A DNA stretch of 34,354 bases from a virus. The stretch is from positions 1-34,354 of the IMG/VR virus record IMGVR_UViG_3300046002_005108, one strand, 5' to 3'. This document shows positions 22,719-29,506 of this stretch, piece after piece. Position 1 is the first letter of the stretch. Each line of letters opens with the position of its first letter. Below the pieces are notes generated by a model that worked only from the letters and a program-made list of their open reading frames with translations, did not search any database and was not told where the DNA came from. Made by a program: the position numbers and the translations under genes.

Positions 22719-23071
22719 CACACATTCCCGCCCAGCAGTTCCAGCGTGCCAGCCTCGGCCACTCGGGTCACGCCACTCTGCGTAACCTTGACCTGATAGC
22801 GATACAAGCCCGGGCGCATGGCGTCATTGATGGCCGACGCGGCAATGGTCGCGGTCAGGCCGCCCGGGTAGGTCGAGCCCGGCCCCTCGACGCGCGTCAG
22901 GTTGGCCGTCAGTACGTCGGCGGCTTCCCCATACGGGTAAAAGGTGATGGTGGCCGTAGCGTTGGCCAGAGTGACCGGCTCGCCCGTCGTGTCCTTCGGG
23001 GTGGACAGATAAACCAAGTCCTCGCCAATGAAGGCGCGAAGCTGGCCGGCTGGGGATTGACGGTAGGCCAT
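22718..23071 (-). CDS. hypothetical structural-type protein (117 aa)
   Basis: Beta-rich protein with EDLVYLSTPKDTTGEPVTLA, ATATITFYPYGEAADVLTAN and YRYQVKVTQSGVTRVAEAGT, the layout of an Ig-like or baseplate-type strand sandwich. Such proteins often precede terminase in this phage type. Likely a minor virion component. TGATG overlap with terS and a one-base overlap with the gene upstream. Confidence 0.6.
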   Translation of the reverse strand: MAYRQSPAGQLRAFIGEDLVYLSTPKDTTGEPVTLANATATITFYPYGEAADVLTANLTRVEGPGSTYPGGLTATIAASAINDAMRPGLYRYQVKVTQSGVTRVAEAGTLELLGGNV

Positions 23072-23367
23072 TAGGCTTCGCTGTACGCGCCCACGCTAAC
23101 GCCACACTTGGGGCGCACGACGTTGAACGTGCCCGGCCCCTGTACCGTGCGGCCTGCCGTGTCCGGGTCGCTGGCGTCAAGCCAGCCGATCACCGTGTCC
23201 GGGTTGGTGCTGGGGCTGTCCATCGTGATTTGCAGCTTGAGGCCCTGCGGCCAAACGCCACCGGTCGCCACATAGGCCACAAGGTTCACCGATGCGCCAG
23301 CGGCCACGGTCACGGCGCTAGAGGTCGCCGCCGTAGTGTTCGCCGGGAGAATGTCAGTCTGTGCCAT
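23071..23367 (-). CDS. hypothetical structural-type protein (98 aa)
   Basis: Beta-rich: TSSAVTVAAGASVNLVAYVA, GLKLQITMDSPSTNPDTVIG, ending VRPKCGVSVGAYSEA. This is the style of small decoration or tail-tip proteins (Thr/Ala/Val-rich, N-terminal AQTDILPANTTAAT). No specific function. One-base overlap with the following gene. Confidence 0.6.
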   Translation of the reverse strand: MAQTDILPANTTAATSSAVTVAAGASVNLVAYVATGGVWPQGLKLQITMDSPSTNPDTVIGWLDASDPDTAGRTVQGPGTFNVVRPKCGVSVGAYSEA

Positions 23368-23388
23368 TAGGAATCCTGTTGGGTTGTC

Positions 23389-23466
23389 TTACAGCAGCCG
23401 CCAAATGCAATAGGCGCAGCCGGCCACGCCAGCGATGACGCCGGCAATGAAGGCGAGTATCAGCAT
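23389..23466 (-). CDS. 25-aa membrane peptide
   Basis: ATG 23466 has an AGAGGA 7-12 bases upstream. The product (MLILAFIAGVIAGVAGCAYC then IWRLL) is a single hydrophobic helix with a Gly zipper pattern (G9, G13, G16), two Cys and one Arg at the end. It fills the space between the 98-aa and the Pro-rich genes. Too short for family assignment; could be an accessory holin-like or modulatory membrane peptide. Confidence 0.5.
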   Translation of the reverse strand: MLILAFIAGVIAGVAGCAYCIWRLL

Positions 23467-23468
23467 GG

Positions 23469-23582
23469 TCAATCCTCTACCGGCGGCGTTTCTTCTTCCG
23501 GCGGCGGCGGGGTTGGGTTGGTCGGCGGGGTCGGCTGCTGCGGGTTAGGCGGCGGCGGGGTGATGATGATGATTGTGCTCAC
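23469..23582 (-). CDS. 37-aa proline-rich protein
   Basis: Starts at GTG 23582, 2 bases after the previous stop. STIIIIT is followed by an almost pure Pro/Thr/Gln/Asn/Glu tail (TPPPPNPQQPTPPTNPTPPP). The extended proline region resembles the periplasmic spacer of lipoproteins such as Rz1, but there is no signal peptide or Cys. The stop lies just before the 25-aa peptide's ribosome-binding site. Function unknown. Confidence 0.5.
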   Translation of the reverse strand: MSTIIIITPPPPNPQQPTPPTNPTPPPPEEETPPVED

Positions 23583-23584
23583 GG

Positions 23585-23872
23585 CTAATCCTTGGGCCTT
23601 AGATGCGGCGCTTGTGCGTATATCGCTTGGAGGTAGTCTTCCAGGCGCTCGATCTTTCGGCTGTGGTCGGTGAGCGCGAACAGTAGGCAAAGGTTCACGG
23701 CCAGCATGACCGCGCAACAGGTCGTGGATACCCAAAGGCCGAAGCCCCCGGCATTAACGTTGACCGTCGCAATGTTATTTGCGCTGTCCCTGTTAGCTCC
23801 TATTTCTTGGCCCAGTCTTTCCACCCGGGCGGTAGCCTCCGCAAAGCGGCGCACGTCCTCGGGGTCGAGCAT
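23585..23872 (-). CDS. small membrane protein, one helix between coils
   Basis: 95 aa: an N-terminal coil (VRRFAEATARVERLGQEIGA), one membrane segment around residues 43-68 (GFGLWVSTTCCAVMLAVNLC) and a charged C-terminal helix (DHSRKIERLEDYLQAIYAQ). Together with the next two genes it forms a group of small envelope-associated proteins in the early late-region. Unknown function. Confidence 0.6.
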   Translation of the reverse strand: MLDPEDVRRFAEATARVERLGQEIGANRDSANNIATVNVNAGGFGLWVSTTCCAVMLAVNLCLLFALTDHSRKIERLEDYLQAIYAQAPHLRPKD

Positions 23873-23875
23873 GGG

Positions 23876-24115
23876 TTACTCCAAGTGAACGGGCACGCCC
23901 AGCTTGGCGGCAATCTCAATGGTCAGGGTGCGGAGGCTGCGAACCTCACGCCTAAACTCGTCCATCGCGTCACGCTTGACGTAGGCGTTAGCCATACGCA
24001 TTTCCAGCTCGTGCAGCTCGTTACGCAGCTTGAACACGGACGCGATAGACCAGCCCACGAAGCCAGCCACGCCGATGGAGGCTAGGCCGAGTACGAAGGT
24101 CTGGAAGGAATCCAT
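23876..24115 (-). CDS. small membrane protein with coiled-coil tail
   Basis: 79 aa: membrane helix at about residues 5-28 (QTFVLGLASIGVAGFVGWSI), then a heptad-type coil (LRNELHELEMRMANAYVKRD; FRREVRSLRTLTIEIAAKL). This N-in or N-out anchor plus coil is seen in many phage proteins of unknown role. It lies 3 bases upstream of the 95-aa membrane protein gene. Confidence 0.6.
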   Translation of the reverse strand: MDSFQTFVLGLASIGVAGFVGWSIASVFKLRNELHELEMRMANAYVKRDAMDEFRREVRSLRTLTIEIAAKLGVPVHLE

Positions 24116-24116
24116 A

Positions 24117-24341
24117 TCAGTTGGCGCTCTTGGCGGTGTGTGCGTTTACGTTGGCCTTGGCCCACTCAAGCAGGCCGGCGCTAACGCTAGCCGCGTCCTT
24201 GGCATAGCCAACCGTCTGGTAACCGCGACCCACGACCACGACAATGGCAATCACGCCATCTAACGCGCGGTCCTGCACGAAGTCGGTCACCGCTGCGTCA
24301 AGCTCGCGGACTTCGGCCGGGGTCAGGTCTTTGCGGCTCAT
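24117..24341 (-). CDS. hypothetical 74-aa protein
   Basis: Begins with an acidic helix (MSRKDLTPAEVRELDAAVTD), has a short hydrophobic strand (GVIAIVVVVGRGY) and ends in a helix (SAGLLEWAKANVNAHTAKSA). Possibly a peripheral membrane or small globular protein. ATGA overlap with the protease gene upstream suggests co-translation. Confidence 0.6.
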   Translation of the reverse strand: MSRKDLTPAEVRELDAAVTDFVQDRALDGVIAIVVVVGRGYQTVGYAKDAASVSAGLLEWAKANVNAHTAKSAN

Positions 24342-24904
24342 TCTTCAATCACCAAGGCCCACTCGCTCACCGGCTTGGTGAACGGCTGCACCAGGGCCAG
24401 CCTCATGCCGCTGCTGAACTGGCCGAAGCCGGTGATGACGCCCACCAGCTCGCCCTTGTCGTTGAACACCCCTGCCCCGCTATCCCCGTGGGATACGTTC
24501 AGGTCTAGCAGCGTGCGTTCGGCGTCACCGCCCACGACATAGCCACGGCGCAACAGGTCATTGATGCTGTTCGGGTTGCCGTACATGAACACGCTAGCGC
24601 CCTGCACCATGCCTGCGGTATTCAGCGGGCTATGGGCCGGGAAGTCCGTATCCAGCGTGAGCAGCGCGTGATCTAGGCCGTCGTGGCGGTACTCCACCAC
24701 GTTGACCGGAATCATGTTGACGGTCAGCAGGGCCGAGCCCTCAAAGCAATGGGCGGCGCTAAGAAGCGTCCTAGGCCCGATCATCGTTCCCGAGCAGCTA
24801 CCCTCACCGGTCAGGCCGAGAACGACCACTGACGGCTTCACGGACTGCTCTACAGGGATGACGCTGCACCCTGCCAGCATCAGGACTAGCAGGGCAGTTT
24901 TCAT
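24338..24904 (-). CDS. trypsin-like serine protease, predicted lipoprotein
   Basis: 188 aa. The N-terminus MKTALLVLMLAGCSVIP is a lipoprotein signal with lipobox LAGC and Cys13. The mature part is an S1-family chymotrypsin fold: His52 in LLSAAHCF, Asp78 in GLDHALLTLD and Ser142 in SHGDSGAGVF. All three catalytic residues are in place, with the oxyanion Gly-Asp-Ser-Gly. The enzyme would be anchored to the envelope with its active site in the periplasm. Position +2 is Ser, which does not signal inner-membrane retention. It starts one base into the HslV-like gene's stop. The substrate is unknown; roles in envelope remodelling or exclusion are guesses. Confidence 0.88.
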   Translation of the reverse strand: MKTALLVLMLAGCSVIPVEQSVKPSVVVLGLTGEGSCSGTMIGPRTLLSAAHCFEGSALLTVNMIPVNVVEYRHDGLDHALLTLDTDFPAHSPLNTAGMVQGASVFMYGNPNSINDLLRRGYVVGGDAERTLLDLNVSHGDSGAGVFNDKGELVGVITGFGQFSSGMRLALVQPFTKPVSEWALVIEE

Positions 24905-25395
24905 TAGCGGGCCTTCCTGCTGGCCGTCCGGCTAACCTTGTGAACGGTCAGCCCATGCGGCTCGGGTTCGGTGGGCGGGATAACGCTCATGCTCAATATC
25001 GGGCCGGAACTCATCGCGTCCAGCTCGCAGGCTTTGGCGACGGCTTCCACGGGGCCTAGCCCCTGGCTCATCAGCAGGCGCGCCAGGTCAGCGCCACACC
25101 CTGCCGCGTAGGTGGTGTCCAGAATCGGGTACGCGGGCCACTGGCCGTTAGCGACCCATATCGAACAGTCGGGCCGGACGATGTAAACGTCGGCATCCTC
25201 GATGCTCGGCGGGTCGCCAATCTCGCCCTTCACCAGCCAGCTAATGCCGGCATAGGCGGCGCACCATTGCCCCGCGCCAGTCGCCACGCCCCCGTCAGGG
25301 AGCCGGAACACCTTTTGGCAGCGGACGGCGTGATTGCCGCCGGTTAGCTGGGAGTCGGCAGCCACCAGCCCATCGGATATGGCGATGGTGGTTAT
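24904..25395 (-). CDS. HslV-like Ntn-hydrolase (proteasome-type peptidase), AUA start likely
   Basis: The frame reads TTIAISDGLVAADSQLTGG from 25392, then CQKVFRLPDGGVATGAGQWC and YAGISWLVKGEIGDP. This is the HslV/proteasome-beta pattern: N-terminal Thr1, Asp13 (AAD) and Lys27 (QKV), as in HslV Thr1/Asp17/Lys33. No ATG, GTG or TTG allows this N-terminus. The codon before Thr1 is ATA (25393-25395), with GGAG 9 bases upstream. An in-frame stop lies at about 25444-25446 (TAA). Starting at GTG 25365 would give 153 aa lacking Thr1. I favour initiation at AUA, giving 163 aa; alternative: a mutated start or an inactive protein. First gene of the late operon. Confidence 0.75.
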   Translation of the reverse strand: MTTIAISDGLVAADSQLTGGNHAVRCQKVFRLPDGGVATGAGQWCAAYAGISWLVKGEIGDPPSIEDADVYIVRPDCSIWVANGQWPAYPILDTTYAAGCGADLARLLMSQGLGPVEAVAKACELDAMSSGPILSMSVIPPTEPEPHGLTVHKVSRTASRKAR

Positions 25396-25817
25396 GGCGG
25401 CGCTCTCCGTTAATGGGTGAATCTGCGCGGGCTGGCCTCGTTATCACGCCGGGTGCGACCCAGTTATTCGTGTATCCAGCGAAGGTCTGTCCCCCAATCC
25501 GGGTCGGGGCCGCGCAAAACTGGTGCCGTCTTTCCGGCTGTCAGCCGCCCTCTATCCCGGTACGGACTCCCCTTTATCAGTGAGGGCCGGTCGGGCATGT
25601 GCAGGGTTGGCTCCCTGCGGGCTATGCCGCCTCTCGGCGGTTACTGCGTGCGCCGGCTTCGGTTTCCGGTCACCTTCCGGGGCGGCCAACTTCCCGTGCC
25701 CGGACCTCCCGCACGACTTTGGTAGGTCGCCGGGGGCTTATGCGGCTCCAACCCGGCTAGGGATTCTTTAACCCCATCAGCGTTCATAGTTTCATGCCGC
25801 CGATAGGTCGCTGCGGC
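25396..25817 (-). ncRNA. gene-free 422-nt hairpin-rich segment; candidate structured RNA or late leader
   Basis: No supported ORF on either strand. Read on the minus strand it contains successive perfect stems: 25796-25800/25813-25817, 25729-25734/25752-25757 (GCCGGG/CCCGGC), 25703-25707/25724-25728, 25676-25681/25699-25704 (TCCGGG/CCCGGA), 25653-25656/25666-25669 with GTG/CAC outside, 25627-25640 (CCGCC-GAGA-GGCGG, a GNRA loop), 25601-25618 (GCAGGG/CCCTGC), 25547-25552/25582-25587 (GCCCTC/GAGGGC), 25525-25538, and a long-range 25460-25465/25518-25523 pairing. Joining segments are A-rich on this strand (GATAAAGG, GGAAAGA, ACGAATAAC), as in folded RNAs. It lies between a Q-like gene and the late operon, where lambdoid phages keep the late promoter and leader RNA. 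Confidence 0.5.
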
Positions 25818-26327
25818 CTAAGCCCTGCGCTGTACAGCCACCGCCCAGCCTAGCGCATCCTCGTACTGCGCTATTTGCAGCAGCACCACGCCAGCGATCA
25901 GGTCGCGTACCCGCCTGTAAGCGTCCCGGTGGCATCCGAACTGTTCAGCGCGGCACACATGGCCCATAACCTTGGCGGGGCCGTACAGCGCCATAGCGAG
26001 GCCGTCCAGGGCCGCTTGTTCGCCCCAGTGGGACTCATAGCTAGCAACCAGCAGGCGGCGGCGCTTCCCCAGCAGCGGCTTAACCGTCGCCATGCACCGG
26101 GCAAGGTCTTTCACCCATTGCGCCAGCGCCTCGGCGTGGCAGTCCACGTCGGCCACAAAGGTAATCCACGCGGCATAGCCGATATGGCCGGGCGGCAGGG
26201 TGGACGTTGCCAGCGATAGGGACCAGATGGCCGTGTCGTTTAGCGGGATGCGTCCGAAGCCTGCGTAAAGCTGGCGAAGGTCGCGGCCTTTGATCTGGTA
26301 ATCGGCTTGAATCTGTAGCGCGTCCAT
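25818..26327 (-). CDS. candidate late-gene regulator (Q-type antiterminator)
   Basis: 169 aa from ATG 26327, chosen for the AGGGGAAAG 7 bases upstream; a GTG seven codons earlier also opens the frame. Basic helical protein. The end (FGCHRDAYRRVRDLIAGVVL) looks like a helix-turn-helix of the sort found in phage Q/DUF antitermination proteins, and SYESHWGEQAALDGLAMAL precedes it. The position is telling: last gene after the nin-like region and right before the gene-free stretch and late operon, as Q is in lambda. Function is inference from synteny with weak sequence support. Confidence 0.55.
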   Translation of the reverse strand: MDALQIQADYQIKGRDLRQLYAGFGRIPLNDTAIWSLSLATSTLPPGHIGYAAWITFVADVDCHAEALAQWVKDLARCMATVKPLLGKRRRLLVASYESHWGEQAALDGLAMALYGPAKVMGHVCRAEQFGCHRDAYRRVRDLIAGVVLLQIAQYEDALGWAVAVQRRA

Positions 26328-26337
26328 GCGCTTTCCC

Positions 26338-26583
26338 CTATCGGTCACTTCTGCAATAAGCGCACATCCTTGCGCCTCGGTGAATCATCGTTTCCCGGCT
26401 ACCGCAGCCGCCGCAGGGTTCGCCGCGCTCGACTTGTTGGGCGGGCAGCCATTGGATATCACTAGCTTCACGAACAAGAATCAGCGCGTTCCGCTGCTGC
26501 ATTGCTGCCGTCATTGCCTGCTGATACGCGGCACTGTGTTGCATCCCAGCCGCCGCAAACCCGTTCAATATCGCGCCAAACAC
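26338..26583 (-). CDS. 81-aa protein with C-terminal zinc ribbon
   Basis: An N-terminal Gln/Ala-rich helix (MQHSAAYQQAMTAAMQQRNA) is followed by four Cys in two pairs, CGGC and CAYC, near the C-terminus (about residues 57-77) with an intervening ETMIHRGAR. This matches the short zinc-ribbon pattern. It precedes the Q-like gene, whose ribosome-binding site overlaps this stop. Role unknown. Confidence 0.6.
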   Translation of the reverse strand: MFGAILNGFAAAGMQHSAAYQQAMTAAMQQRNALILVREASDIQWLPAQQVERGEPCGGCGSRETMIHRGARMCAYCRSDR

Positions 26584-26659
26584 GCCCTACTCCCAAGGCC
26601 CGAAATCGTCAAACCACACCAGCGCCAGCGCGACGATTAGGCCGGCTAGGAGGCGGTGG

Positions 26660-27472
26660 TCATGCGTTCGCCACCGAGAATCGTTCCTTCGCCCGGCGAT
26701 ACCGCCGCTGTAGGTAGCGGGCCAAGCTGGTGCCTTCGTACTTGCGGCACAGGTAATCCAGCGTCAGGGGCATTTCGCTAAACCGGCCATTCTTGACCTC
26801 GTTCAGCACCACGCAGCAGCGGTCATGCGCGTTGGCCTGACCCTTGTAGGGTTCGTCGTGGATGTAGCAGCTACCGGCCACGATGCCGCGAATGACGCGC
26901 CCGGTGGCGTACTGACGGGTGCCAATGTCGTAGCCCTGAACGTGGCCCTGCACAAACGGCATACCGATTGCGGCCAGCTTGTACGTTGCCGTGCCGCCGA
27001 TGGGCTTGCCGGTGTTGGGGTTGGCGAAGTAATGCGAGTAGGCCAGCCCGTCAATCACCGCCACGCCGGGAGCGCCATTCAAGAACGGCACAATCTCCCA
27101 CTCGCCATCGTTCAGCAGGTGGAGGCCGATGATGCCCTCTAGTACCGGGTTGGCCTGTAGGTAGCGGTCGAGTCGGTTCTCGTGGTTACCCCTTAGCCGC
27201 ACCATCCGCTTAGGCCGGAAGTCGCCCATGCTCTCAAACAGGATGCGGTCAGCCTCTTGTGCGGCCTCTATGTCCTTGGAAAGCCGCTGCCCTTCCTTGT
27301 CCATGCTGCCGGGCTGGCTGTGCGCGGACACGCTCGGGAAGTCGGCGTTATCGCCCAGGTCAATCAAAACGTCCGGGCGGTAGTCAGCGATGGCCTGCCC
27401 AAGCCAGCGGTTATGGTCTAGCGGAACGCCGGGCTTGGCTTGGCGATCTGGAATGATGAAATGTCGTTTCAT
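26660..27472 (-). CDS. calcineurin-like metallophosphoesterase
   Basis: 270 aa. Family motifs: IIPDRQAKPG with Asp9, LIDLGDNAD with Asp41, RLRGNHENRLDR with Asn96-His97, SHYF with His147, and QGHVQG with His177. Two canonical histidines are replaced (D-x-Q instead of D-x-H at the first motif and GHVQ instead of GHxH at the last), which occurs in this phage subgroup. Acts on phosphoesters, nucleic acid, nucleotide or protein unknown. Lambda also has a phosphatase in its nin region, so the position is analogous. Confidence 0.9.
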   Translation of the reverse strand: MKRHFIIPDRQAKPGVPLDHNRWLGQAIADYRPDVLIDLGDNADFPSVSAHSQPGSMDKEGQRLSKDIEAAQEADRILFESMGDFRPKRMVRLRGNHENRLDRYLQANPVLEGIIGLHLLNDGEWEIVPFLNGAPGVAVIDGLAYSHYFANPNTGKPIGGTATYKLAAIGMPFVQGHVQGYDIGTRQYATGRVIRGIVAGSCYIHDEPYKGQANAHDRCCVVLNEVKNGRFSEMPLTLDYLCRKYEGTSLARYLQRRYRRAKERFSVANA

Positions 27473-27505
27473 ATGGCCTTCCTTGGCTTCGTTGTCCTGA
27501 CCGTC

Positions 27506-27691
27506 TTACGCGGCCTTGGCCTTACTGCGGAACTCGCTCAATCGCGTTTTGCCGCCTGCGCTGTTGTAGCTATCCCACAGCACATATCCGCCGCGACCCT
27601 TCGCCTTGAAACCCGTCACCGTCACGTTCACGCCCTCAACGTCCCACCTGCTGCCGGTTTCCGGCACGCCGTCTAGATTTGCCTTTGCCAT
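27506..27691 (-). CDS. hypothetical 61-aa basic protein
   Basis: A compact beta-type sequence (GSRWDVEGVNVTVTGFKAKG; GYVLWDSYNSAGGKTRLSEF) with a basic tail. This WDVxGVxVTVTGF pattern recurs in small phage proteins of unknown function. It overlaps the previous stop by one base. Confidence 0.6.
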   Translation of the reverse strand: MAKANLDGVPETGSRWDVEGVNVTVTGFKAKGRGGYVLWDSYNSAGGKTRLSEFRSKAKAA

Positions 27692-28029
27692 CAGTCATTC
27701 GCTCCCTGTGTGATTGAACAGGCCACGGAATCGCAGCCCTCCCCGTCTAGCGCCTTCGCGTACTGCGCTTGTGCCAGCGCCTCGCCGTGGCTTACGAAGT
27801 CGCACGGCGGCGGCCCAGCCCACGTTGCCGTCTTGTCGCTCGGCCACGGTTCGGGCGGGTCGAATGGCTCGCCCTTGTCACCGAATGGCACGAACGCCTG
27901 CGCCACCACCACCCGCTGCACCGCCGCATCACCCGCCACTCGCTCGGCCGGGTTGGCGTAATGCACCGTGGACACATACACGCCGTCGCCGGCTGCGTTC
28001 ACGAACTCGCTGTGGGTGATGGTCCGCAT
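27691..28029 (-). CDS. hypothetical 112-aa protein
   Basis: ATG 28029 is preferred: GGAGGA lies 6 bases upstream; a longer frame starts 12 bases earlier. Contains EFVNAAGDGVYVSTVHYANP, a Pro-rich middle (GEPFDPPEPWPSDKTATWAG) and an Ala-rich end. No family, signal or membrane segment recognised. Within the nin-like region. Confidence 0.55.
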   Translation of the reverse strand: MRTITHSEFVNAAGDGVYVSTVHYANPAERVAGDAAVQRVVVAQAFVPFGDKGEPFDPPEPWPSDKTATWAGPPPCDFVSHGEALAQAQYAKALDGEGCDSVACSITQGAND

Positions 28030-28055
28030 GGATTCCTCCAATCCGTTAGCCTTTT

Positions 28056-28352
28056 TTAGCCCTTCGCAATGGCCGTGTCAACGGCCGAAAAAGCCGCCTC
28101 AACGCTGTTCACCACGAACAAGGGAAGCCCCGCCCATTCCGCGTGGAACTTCACCTGATCGGGCGTTAGCCGCTGGGCGCTGGGCGGCTTGTCCCCGTCT
28201 TTGACTTCCAGCAGAAACACGCGCCCGCGATAACCCACCACAAGGTCGGGGAACCCTTGGCCGAAGCCGCTGGATACATAGACCTTGCAGCCTATCGCTC
28301 GCAGCGCCTCGACAATCTCTGCCTGATTCGCGTCTACCCGGGCCGCCCTCAA
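28056..28352 (-). CDS. VRR-NUC domain nuclease
   Basis: 98 aa. The PD-(D/E)xK VRR-NUC pattern is clear: GQGFPDLVVG with Asp36, FLLEVKDG with Glu49 and Lys51, then PPSAQRLTPDQVKFHAEW with the conserved Gln. It begins at TTG 28352 in a TTGA overlap with the previous stop. VRR-NUC enzymes of phages act on branched or flap DNA in recombination and replication, and may replace RusA-type resolvases of lambdoid nin regions. Confidence 0.92.
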   Translation of the reverse strand: MRAARVDANQAEIVEALRAIGCKVYVSSGFGQGFPDLVVGYRGRVFLLEVKDGDKPPSAQRLTPDQVKFHAEWAGLPLFVVNSVEAAFSAVDTAIAKG

Positions 28353-28759
28353 GCCTCCAGGCTCCCGCGCAAGTCCCGGTAGTCCGCGCCGATGTTGAAC
28401 ACACCTATCAGCTCGCCCCCCTTCGGCGGATGGCCGCCCTGTGGACGCCAGCGAATCATCCCCGCCGCGCGATAGACCGTCTGCGGGCCTCCCCAGCAGG
28501 CTTCAACGATAGCCTCGGCTATTTCGTCAAGGCTCATCAGTTCGTGCGGCTTATTGTTTGCCGGCGTTCGCTCGCCCGTTGTCCCGCGTGCCTTCTGATT
28601 CGACTTGTGCCACGCCTGCCGCTTACACTCCTTGCAGCGCGATTCCAGCTTGCGGACCCCGCGCTTGGTAATGACGTGGAACCCGGTTTCTTTCGGGAAC
28701 ACGCCGCCGCAGCACGGGCAGAATTTGTGTCCATCGGGGACTTCAACGGTTACGGTCAC
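28349..28759 (-). CDS. zinc-ribbon protein of the nin-like region
   Basis: 136 aa with CPCCGG (Cys14/16/17) and RCKECKRQAW (Cys42/45), a two-knuckle zinc ribbon of the kind seen at the front of HNH and recombination accessory proteins; no HNH catalytic residues are visible. The C-terminal half (LDEIAEAIVEACWGG; PQTVYRAAGMIRW) is globular and unknown. Neighbours are nucleases, so a nucleic-acid role is likely. Confidence 0.6.
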   Translation of the reverse strand: MTVTVEVPDGHKFCPCCGGVFPKETGFHVITKRGVRKLESRCKECKRQAWHKSNQKARGTTGERTPANNKPHELMSLDEIAEAIVEACWGGPQTVYRAAGMIRWRPQGGHPPKGGELIGVFNIGADYRDLRGSLEA

Positions 28760-29091
28760 TTGCCCTTCCCCTCGGTCAGAAATCCATGTTCCAGCCAGAA
28801 TCGCGTGGTCCGCGCCATGCCGCGCAGGGCGTAGAAAAGCCAGTCCTGTTCGCTAAGGCACTTCACGCCGTTGCCGTCGAACGCCGTGTGGCAGGGGCCG
28901 CAGCCGAACGTGGCGAAATTGTCATCGGGCTTTTGCCCGCCGCCGCACTCGCCCGCCATGCGGATATGGCAAAGCATGTTCCCGGCCGTCTTGGACTCGG
29001 TTTCATCCGGGCAGACCCCGGCAATGTTCAACATGCACCGGGCTTCGGTGTGGCCGGCAGACTGGCGCAGCTTTTTGGATATGAAGCTCAT
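28756..29091 (-). CDS. YbcO-like (DUF1364) putative nuclease
   Basis: 111 aa from ATG 29091 (ATGA overlap with the DUF551 gene). Family pattern: KKLRQSAGHTEARCMLNIAG, then VC (Cys27), LCHIRMAGECGGGQK and FGCGPCHTAFDG, giving Cys19, Cys27, Cys41/His42, Cys64, Cys67 and His68, as in YbcO-type endonucleases of lambdoid phages. These have a treble-clef HNH-like fold and lie in nin regions. The longer open frame upstream is not family-like. Confidence 0.88.
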   Translation of the reverse strand: MSFISKKLRQSAGHTEARCMLNIAGVCPDETESKTAGNMLCHIRMAGECGGGQKPDDNFATFGCGPCHTAFDGNGVKCLSEQDWLFYALRGMARTTRFWLEHGFLTEGKGK

Positions 29092-29330
29092 TTGCCCTCC
29101 AATGCCTTGCGGCCTTCGGGGGTAATTTCGTAGCGCGGGGACTCGGCCGGCGGGGGAAGGGGCATCCAGTGGGTCACGCCGTCGAAGCCGCACCCGAACT
29201 TGCAAAATGCCTCCCATTCATGGGACCAGTAGGCAATGTCGAAGCGGCTGGCGTCTTCATCGCCCGGGGTGTAAGTGACGAAGGCGCTCCCATCCCTCGG
29301 CGCACTCTCAATCGGCATCCAGGCGCTCAC
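29088..29330 (-). CDS. DUF551 domain protein (minus-strand copy)
   Basis: 80 aa from GTG 29330, which forms GTGA with the upstream stop and has GGGAGG 8 bases upstream; a GTG two codons earlier is less well placed. Pattern: SAWMPIESAPRDGSAFVTY, then GFDGVTHWMPLPPPAE, the classic DUF551 THWMPLP end. The other copy is at 937-1257 on the plus strand. Confidence 0.8.
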   Translation of the reverse strand: MSAWMPIESAPRDGSAFVTYTPGDEDASRFDIAYWSHEWEAFCKFGCGFDGVTHWMPLPPPAESPRYEITPEGRKALEGK

Positions 29331-29506
29331 TTGCACTCCCTCCCCTGCGCGGCCCGGCTAAGGGCTTCGGCCTCACGGGCTGCACGGTTGCGCTCGGCGG
29401 CGTCCTGCTGGCGGGCTTCACGCAGCATCCGGTCCAGCACGCCACAGGTCATGGCGCGGCGCTGTTCATCGGTCAGGGGTTCGGGGGTGTAGTCAATGGT
29501 GGTCAT
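29327..29506 (-). CDS. hypothetical 59-aa helical protein
   Basis: ATG 29506 overlaps the stop of the RNA ligase-like gene (ATGA), and the stop overlaps the DUF551 GTG. The product is an almost continuous charged helix (TDEQRRAMTCGVLDRMLREA; RQQDAAERNRAAREAEALSR), likely a coiled coil. No family recognised. Confidence 0.6.
   Translation of the reverse strand: MTTIDYTPEPLTDEQRRAMTCGVLDRMLREARQQDAAERNRAAREAEALSRAAQGRECK

Noticed and set aside
23469-23735. Longer 88-codon version of the Pro-rich ORF
   Set aside because: The extension overlaps the 95-aa membrane protein gene in another frame; the GTG start right after that gene's stop is a better fit.
25417-25725. Plus-strand ORF (102 codons) in the gene-free segment
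   Set aside because: Composition is Arg/Pro/Ser-rich without a family, no ribosome-binding site and wrong orientation for the operon; the segment looks like RNA instead.
25641-25787. Minus-strand ORF of 48 codons in the gene-free segment
   Set aside because: No ribosome-binding site and no coupling; overlaps several strong hairpins.
25396-25817. Group I or group II intron, RNase P RNA or tmRNA
   Set aside because: P7-type R/S pairing, domain V hairpin and the other core signatures were not found, and flanking genes are not two halves of one gene.
26584-26659. Hydrophobic minus-strand frame ending at 26587 (LLAGLIVALALVWFDDFGPW)
   Set aside because: Looks like a membrane peptide but has no ATG, GTG or TTG in a usable place.
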